Positions 58,992 through 64,000 of a DNA stretch of 64,000 nt are shown piece by piece. The stretch spans positions 558,001 through 622,000 of the forward strand of contig PVEQ01000001.1 in assembly GCA_002973575.1 (NCBI GenBank). The letters are read 5' to 3'. The first letter of the stretch is position 1. Each line of letters opens with the position of its first letter. Made by a program: the position numbers and the translations under genes. This DNA is from Sediminibacterium magnilacihabitans (lineage in GTDB: Bacteria > Bacteroidota > Bacteroidia > Chitinophagales > Chitinophagaceae). Under the pieces are notes generated by a model. That model searched no databases and was not told the origin of the DNA. It saw only the letters and a list, made by a program, of their open reading frames with translations.

Positions 58992-60929
58992 TTATTTCAA
59001 AATCACTGTTCCGATTTTTTTCGTCAGTTCGGTTTCAATTGCTTTCAGGTGCTTATGCACTTCCAGTAAGCGTTTGAAATCATCAAAGCCGGCTGTCTCC
59101 ATATCGCGCTGGTTTTCTTCGAACATTTTTTTAATCTTGCGCAGCTTGAAATAATTCACGCTCATCAGTACATCCTGGTGCGCCGTGTCGCGATTGAGGA
59201 TGTTCATGCCTTCCATCACTTCATCCCATTTTTGGCTCAGTTCGTAAGGGGGCAAAGTAATACCTGTTACCAACTGTCGTATGGTTTCATCATCGTGGTA
59301 AAGCAGTGTTTTTGGATTGGGCTCCAGTCCCTGGTAATATTGCGATTTATAGGTTTCGTATAATTTTTCCAGTTGCGGTGTTTCGATATGGAATTGTTCC
59401 AGTTCTTCAAAAATGTACTCGGCTACAGCGCGTGTTTCATCCCATGAACGAAGACCATATTCTAGCAATACCCGCAGAACATTCCGCTCATGTGCTTCGT
59501 CTTGTAAAAAGAGCAGCTGTGCTTCATCGGGTACATGTTCTGGTTGTTGGCCGGTTGATTCAAATGCCTGTTGCCTGTTGGTTTCGAAGGGCAGTTGTTT
59601 TTCTTCCTTGGCCAGGCGCTCGCGCTTGTATTTGTTTACCAGGGTGGTCAGGCCATTCTCATCAATACGTAAGATGCCGGCGCACTGGCGTATATAATCC
59701 TGCTGCTTGGTAAAATCTTCCACCCGGTTGATCCGGCTCAGGGTTTCGGCTACCTGGTTTACCACATTGCTTTTCTTCGTTACATCGCCACCCGCTTCCC
59801 GCAACATGACTTCGAGCTGAAAAATGATGAAGTCCTTTTTAGCCGCTGCTACGAATTCGTTGAAAGCTTTTGCGCCTACTTTATTTACATAGCTGTCGGG
59901 GTCTTCATTATCCGGTATCAGTACCAGGCGTACATCGAGACCTTCTTCCAGGGCCATATCGAGCCCCCGCAATGCAGCTTTCACACCGGCATTATCGCCA
60001 TCATAAATAATGGTAAGATTGTTCGTGTATTTTTTGATCAGCCGTAGTTGATCGGTTGTAAGCGAAGTACCGCCACTGGCCACTACGTTCTCAATACCCG
60101 CCTGGTGCAGGCTGATGACATCGGTATAGCCTTCCACCAACAAACATTCGTCGGCTTTATCGATGGCCATCCGCGCAAAATAAGAGCCGTAGAGGATCTT
60201 GCTTTTTACATACAGCTCATTTTCCGGCGTGTTGATGTACTTCGGTGCGTGGTCGTTCTTACCAATGATACGGGCGCCGAAGCCGATGATCTTGCCGGAG
60301 ATATTATGGATGGGGAAGATGATGCGGCCGCGATAGTTATCTACCAGCTCGTTGTTGTTGCGAACCGAGACCAGTCCGGTTTTAGGTAGTAATTCCGCGT
60401 TGAACTGGTTGGCCAGCAAAGCTTTGGTAAGCGTATCTTTTGTATCGGGATTATAACCCAACTGGAATTTATCGATCACGGTATCCCGGAAGCCGCGCTC
60501 ACGGAGATAAGAAAGTGCGATGGCTTTACCATTATCGGTATGCAGGAGTTGCTCGGTAAAGAATTTCTGCGCAAAATTATTGATCACGTAGAGGCTGTCG
60601 GCCGTTTGCAGGAACTGCTTTTGCTCGGCGCTGGTTTCGGTTTCCTCTACTTCTATATGGTATCGGGCGGCCAACCAGCGGAGAGCTTCCACATAGCTGT
60701 ATTTTTCATGCTCCATCAGGAAAGTGATGGTATTACCACTTTTCCCGCAGCCAAAACATTTGTAGATTTCCTTGGAAGGCGATACTGTAAAAGAAGGACC
60801 TTTCTCGTTGTGAAAAGGGCAGAGGCCGATATAATTGGTGCCCCTCTTTTTGAGTTTTACGAATTCACCTACCACATCAATGATGTCTATCCGGTTGGTG
60901 ATCTGTTGTATGGTATGCTGGCTGATCAT
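58992..60929 (-). CDS. dnaG: DNA primase
   Basis: 645 residues. The CHC2 zinc finger is CPFHNEKGPSFTVSPSKEIY then KCFGCGKSGNTITF. The RNA-polymerase domain holds the TOPRIM glutamate in CLLVEGYTDVISLHQAGI and the aspartates in IIYDGDNAGVKAALRG. The C-terminal helical region binds DnaB. Essential for lagging-strand priming. No rpsU or rpoD neighbour, unlike Proteobacteria. Confidence 0.96.
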   Translation of the reverse strand: MISQHTIQQITNRIDIIDVVGEFVKLKKRGTNYIGLCPFHNEKGPSFTVSPSKEIYKCFGCGKSGNTITFLMEHEKYSYVEALRWLAARYHIEVEETETSAEQKQFLQTADSLYVINNFAQKFFTEQLLHTDNGKAIALSYLRERGFRDTVIDKFQLGYNPDTKDTLTKALLANQFNAELLPKTGLVSVRNNNELVDNYRGRIIFPIHNISGKIIGFGARIIGKNDHAPKYINTPENELYVKSKILYGSYFARMAIDKADECLLVEGYTDVISLHQAGIENVVASGGTSLTTDQLRLIKKYTNNLTIIYDGDNAGVKAALRGLDMALEEGLDVRLVLIPDNEDPDSYVNKVGAKAFNEFVAAAKKDFIIFQLEVMLREAGGDVTKKSNVVNQVAETLSRINRVEDFTKQQDYIRQCAGILRIDENGLTTLVNKYKRERLAKEEKQLPFETNRQQAFESTGQQPEHVPDEAQLLFLQDEAHERNVLRVLLEYGLRSWDETRAVAEYIFEELEQFHIETPQLEKLYETYKSQYYQGLEPNPKTLLYHDDETIRQLVTGITLPPYELSQKWDEVMEGMNILNRDTAHQDVLMSVNYFKLRKIKKMFEENQRDMETAGFDDFKRLLEVHKHLKAIETELTKKIGTVILK

Positions 60930-60984
60930 GGGCAGGAAGGCGAAGTTAGTGTACCTGATTAATTATTATTCCCTATTTTTATTC

Positions 60985-61731
60985 ATGCTTAAAAAAGAAC
61001 GACAGGCTTTCATCATTCAGCAAATCAACATACATAATAAGGTGTTGTCGTCTGACCTGAGTGTACAATTGAATGTTTCCGAAGATACCGTACGAAGGGA
61101 TCTTCAGGAGTTATCCGAGGAAGGTAAACTGATCAAAGTACATGGCGGTGCCTTGTCGAAGTCTTTTCATTTTACGCTGGAAACCAATACCATCTATTCC
61201 CAGCCCGAAAAAAGAAGCATTGCTTACAAAGCGGTACAGATGATCCACGACGGGATGCTGGTACTGCTCTCAGGTGGAACCACCATACGAGAGTTGGTAA
61301 AAGCCCTGCCACCAGAGTTGAATGCCACATTCATTACAGTAAGCGTACCCATTGCACTGGCGCTCCTGGAGCACCCCAACAGCGAAGTGATCTTTTTAGG
61401 AAATAAAATATCCAAGAACGCACAAATGTCCGTCGGCGCAGAAGTGGTGCAGCGGTTGTCCGGTATCCGTGCCGACCTGTGTATCCTCGGTACCAACAGC
61501 ATCGATGCCAACCAGGGTATTACCGACCTGGAGTGGGAGATCATTGAAGTAAAAAGAGCCATGGTCAAAGCTTCTTATAAGACCGTTTCACTGGCCATTG
61601 CCGAAAAACTCAACACCGTACAACGCCTCCAGGTATGCAAGCCCGAAGAGATCGATGTGCTCATCACTGAACTGGAGCCTTCAGATCCTATTTTAAGGGC
61701 TTACCACGACAAGGGTATTATCGTGCTCTGA
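60985..61731 (+). CDS. DeoR-family transcriptional regulator
   Basis: 248 residues from MLKKERQAFIIQQINIHNKV; the frame extends 50 codons into dnaG in the opposite strand and is ignored. The HTH is LSSDLSVQLNVSEDTVRRDLQELSEEGKLIKVHGGALS. The sugar-phosphate sensor domain includes LLSGGTTIRELVKALP, TVSVPIALALLEHP and GTNSIDANQGITDLEWEIIE. It likely represses a sugar-metabolism operon, but no such operon lies next to it. Divergent from dnaG. Confidence 0.9.
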   Translation: MLKKERQAFIIQQINIHNKVLSSDLSVQLNVSEDTVRRDLQELSEEGKLIKVHGGALSKSFHFTLETNTIYSQPEKRSIAYKAVQMIHDGMLVLLSGGTTIRELVKALPPELNATFITVSVPIALALLEHPNSEVIFLGNKISKNAQMSVGAEVVQRLSGIRADLCILGTNSIDANQGITDLEWEIIEVKRAMVKASYKTVSLAIAEKLNTVQRLQVCKPEEIDVLITELEPSDPILRAYHDKGIIVL

Positions 61732-61750
61732 TCAATAAACCTTTGTGGAG

Positions 61751-62131
61751 TTAGATATCATCATCACCGAGTAACTCACGTTCTATTTCTTCCATCTGCA
61801 CAATATCCCATGCTTCGCTTTCGGTAGGGGTAATATTCATCACATCCAGCATATCCGCTTCGGCAAAAGCCGCTTCTACCGGCTTTTGTAAGCAGCAAAT
61901 CACGAATGATGTATTTTTTTCATAGAATTCCTGCTGGAGTGTTGCCAGAACGGCAGCAGCTGCTTCCTCAATAGAGAAGACATTTTCCAGATTTAGGACA
62001 ATATTTTTAATGGGTTCTTGCAGCTTTTCGAGTGACTTTTCACGTATCGTGGCTGCTATATTGACAGTAAGTTCCGGCGGAATTGGCGTTACAACGGTAA
62101 ATTTCTCCTTGGTATCAATTTTGACTTCCAT
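61751..62131 (-). CDS. STAS-domain-like protein
   Basis: 126 residues. PPELTVNIAATIREKSLEKL, NIVLNLENVFSIEEAAAAVL, LQQEFYEKNTSFVICCLQ and EAAFAEADMLDVMNITPTESE give the beta-alpha pattern of a STAS/anti-anti-sigma factor. The usual phosphorylatable D-S-S loop is replaced by FSIEEAAA. It is probably not a classic partner-switch protein. Divergent from clpC with 91 bp between. Confidence 0.7.
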   Translation of the reverse strand: MEVKIDTKEKFTVVTPIPPELTVNIAATIREKSLEKLQEPIKNIVLNLENVFSIEEAAAAVLATLQQEFYEKNTSFVICCLQKPVEAAFAEADMLDVMNITPTESEAWDIVQMEEIERELLGDDDI

Positions 62132-62222
62132 TTATTGTAAATTTAGATTAACAGTTGTGTATAAGTGCCACACAACTTCGGTCAAAAATATTCGTTATAA
62201 TTGTATAAATCCAATCTAGGTT

Positions 62223-64000
62223 ATGGATAATAATTTTTCAGCACAGGTTAAAGAGATCATTTCTTTCAGCAGGGAAGAGGCGTTACGTCTGGGGAATGAC
62301 TTCATCGGAACGGAACACCTATTATTGGGTTTGATTCGCGACGGAGATAATACCGCTATCAAGGTCCTGAAGCAACTCAATATTGATCTTTACGAATTAC
62401 GCAAAGAAGTAGAATTGGCCGTCAAAGACAAGACGGGAAAAAATATTGCCAACATCAACAGCCTGCCGCTAACCAAGCAGGCCGAGAAAGTGATAAGGGT
62501 AACCGTTCTCGAAGCAAAAGCGCTGAAGAGCCCGCTGGTAGAGACCGAGCACCTGATGTTGAGCATCCTCAAGAACAAAGAAAATATTGCCACCCAGATA
62601 CTGAACCAATTCGATGTTGACTATGATCTTTTCCGCAACGAGTTGGGTATGGTAGGTACTACCAACCCGAACCCGCGGAGCGAGTTCACCGACGAAAACG
62701 AAGACGAATTCGACGAAGAAAAACGTGCTTCCGGATATCAGCAACAAAGGTCTGGCAAACAGGCAGGGAATGCCAAGAGCAAAACGCCGGTACTGGATAA
62801 TTTCGGAAGGGATATCACCAGGCTGGCAGAAGCCGGTAACCTCGATCCCATTGTGGGCCGTGAAGCTGAGATCGAAAGGGTGAGCCAGATCCTTAGTCGC
62901 CGTAAAAAGAACAATCCTATTCTCATTGGTGAGCCGGGTGTGGGTAAGACAGCCATCGTAGAGGGACTGGCCCTGCGCATTGTGCAACGCAAAGTGAGCC
63001 GGGTGTTGTTTGATAAAAGGGTTATTTCGCTTGACCTGGCTGCATTGGTGGCCGGTACCAAATACCGCGGCCAGTTTGAAGAGCGCATGAAAGCAATCAT
63101 GAATGAACTGGAGAAGAACAGGGATGTGATACTCTTCATAGATGAGATACATACTATTGTTGGTGCAGGTGGCGCCAGCGGATCGCTTGATGCGTCGAAT
63201 ATTTTCAAACCGGCCCTGGCCAGGGGGGAACTCCAATGCATTGGCGCTTCCACGCTCGATGAATACCGTATGTACATTGAAAAGGATGGCGCATTGGACA
63301 GGCGTTTCCAGAAAGTGCTGGTAGAACCACCGAGCGTAGAAGATACCATTACCATTCTCAATAACATCAAAGCCAAATACGAGGACTTTCACAATGTATC
63401 GTATTCCGATGATGCCATTGAAGCGTGCGTAAAACTCAGCGACCGTTACATGACCGACAGGCTCCTGCCCGATAAAGCCATCGATGTGTTGGATGAAGTG
63501 GGTGCACGCGTTCACCTCAAGAATATCAATGTGCCTGAGAACATCGTTGAGCTGGAGAAAAAAATTGAAGAAGTTAAGAACGAAAAAAATAAAGTAGTCA
63601 AGAGCCAGCGTTTTGAAGAAGCTGCTTCTTTGCGCGACACCGAAAAAAGATTGGGAGAAGAGCTGGAAAAAGCCAAGACTTTGTGGGAGGAAGAGAGCAA
63701 ACACAAACGTTACCCGATCTCCGAAGAAAACATTGCCGAAGTGGTGAGTATGATGACGGGCATACCGGTGAAACGCATGGTACAGGCCGAGACCGAGAAA
63801 CTGCGCCGCATGAGCGAAGACATGAAAGCGATGGTGGTTGGCCAGGATGAAGCGATTCTCAAAGTGGTGAAAGCCATCCAACGCAACCGTGTGGGGCTCA
63901 AGGATCCGAAGAAGCCCATTGGTACTTTCATATTCCTGGGACCAACTGGTGTGGGTAAAACCGAACTGGCACGTGCACTGGCGCGCTATATGTTCGATTC
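62223..64000 (+). CDS. clpC: ATP-dependent Clp protease ATP-binding subunit ClpC (3' end beyond window)
   Basis: About 592 codons are visible. Two Clp_N repeats ([20 protein letters not shown] and [20 protein letters not shown]) open the protein. NBD1 follows with Walker [14 protein letters not shown] and Walker [25 protein letters not shown] domain ([21 protein letters not shown]) comes next, then the start of NBD2 with the Walker [11 protein letters not shown] at the right edge. It is the hexameric unfoldase partner of ClpP for degrading damaged proteins. Confidence 0.95.
   Translation, partial: MDNNFSAQVKEIISFSREEALRLGNDFIGTEHLLLGLIRDGDNTAIKVLKQLNIDLYELRKEVELAVKDKTGKNIANINSLPLTKQAEKVIRVTVLEAKALKSPLVETEHLMLSILKNKENIATQILNQFDVDYDLFRNELGMVGTTNPNPRSEFTDENEDEFDEEKRASGYQQQRSGKQAGNAKSKTPVLDNFGRDITRLAEAGNLDPIVGREAEIERVSQILSRRKKNNPILIGEPGVGKTAIVEGLALRIVQRKVSRVLFDKRVISLDLAALVAGTKYRGQFEERMKAIMNELEKNRDVILFIDEIHTIVGAGGASGSLDASNIFKPALARGELQCIGASTLDEYRMYIEKDGALDRRFQKVLVEPPSVEDTITILNNIKAKYEDFHNVSYSDDAIEACVKLSDRYMTDRLLPDKAIDVLDEVGARVHLKNINVPENIVELEKKIEEVKNEKNKVVKSQRFEEAASLRDTEKRLGEELEKAKTLWEEESKHKRYPISEENIAEVVSMMTGIPVKRMVQAETEKLRRMSEDMKAMVVGQDEAILKVVKAIQRNRVGLKDPKKPIGTFIFLGPTGVGKTELARALARYMFD

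Noticed and set aside
62469..63881. A 470-codon open frame antisense to clpC
   Set aside because: It is antisense to a clear clpC frame, has a His/Phe-rich composition typical of shadow frames, and shows no domain or start signal.

Overview
The window is chromosomal DNA from a member of the Bacteroidota, most likely the family Chitinophagaceae. The evidence is a PorW/SprE-type gliding/type IX secretion lipoprotein-like gene, a SusC/SusD pair, MqnA (futalosine menaquinone route), several TAnnTTTG (-7) Bacteroidota promoters, few Shine-Dalgarno sequences, and many Bacteroidota-specific families (DUF4382, DUF5690, CWC). No rRNA, insertion sequence, phage or CRISPR array was seen. One tRNA, tRNA-Cys(GCA), is present.

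Layout. 1-3850: a partial porW-like gene running off the left edge, then a short membrane run (an M23-N-terminus-like protein, AtpI/AtpZ, a four-helix protein) and an SprT-like metalloprotease. 3851-10283: housekeeping genes (sucC, a YceI-family lipocalin-like gene, a DinB/subtilase pair, purB, mqnA). 10258-18823: an envelope-glycan cluster with a Wzx-like flippase, four GT2 glycosyltransferases, an FkbM methyltransferase and a YfhO-type membrane protein. 18925-25295: a queuosine-precursor transporter-like gene, an outer-membrane protein, nudix, CorA, dapF, a nucleoside phosphorylase, tRNA-Cys and an HAD phosphatase. 25296-27009: an odd tandem unit with two near-identical hairpin pairs, two sigma-54-like promoters at identical distance from their start codons, a DUF4382 lipoprotein and a 35-residue paralogue of its signal peptide. 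27083-38852: an XRE-cupin regulator, two perfect palindromes, SusC/SusD, then a tightly packed set of phosphonate-type genes (PhnZ-like HD oxygenase, phosphonatase-like HAD, DUF5690 transporter, TIGR03364-type FAD oxidoreductase, YncE-phosphoesterase fusion). 38849-40312: a bactofilin paired with an actin-like protein whose nucleotide-binding motifs are in circularly permuted order. 40414-47439: SGNH hydrolase, kynureninase, sialidase, a dicarboxylate symporter, a glutaryl-CoA dehydrogenase-like gene, aroK and DUF423. 47514-64000: ftsK, lolA-like, an esterase, rnz, rpsO, pnp, prmA, plsY, an M48 protease, a YdeI-like gene, dnaG, a DeoR regulator, a STAS-like gene and a partial clpC.

How the genes work together. 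The most coherent accessory system is 27083-38852. It reads as a SusCD-fed scavenging locus for an aminophosphonate-bearing substrate: outer-membrane capture (SusC/D), periplasmic ester cleavage (the YncE-phosphoesterase), inner-membrane transport (DUF5690), then deamination or C-P cleavage by the FAD oxidoreductase, the phosphonatase-like HAD and the PhnZ-like HD enzyme. The regulator and the palindromes lie directly upstream. The permuted actin/bactofilin pair and the sigma-54 tandem unit are the other two items that look new. Almost all remaining genes are ordinary core functions.
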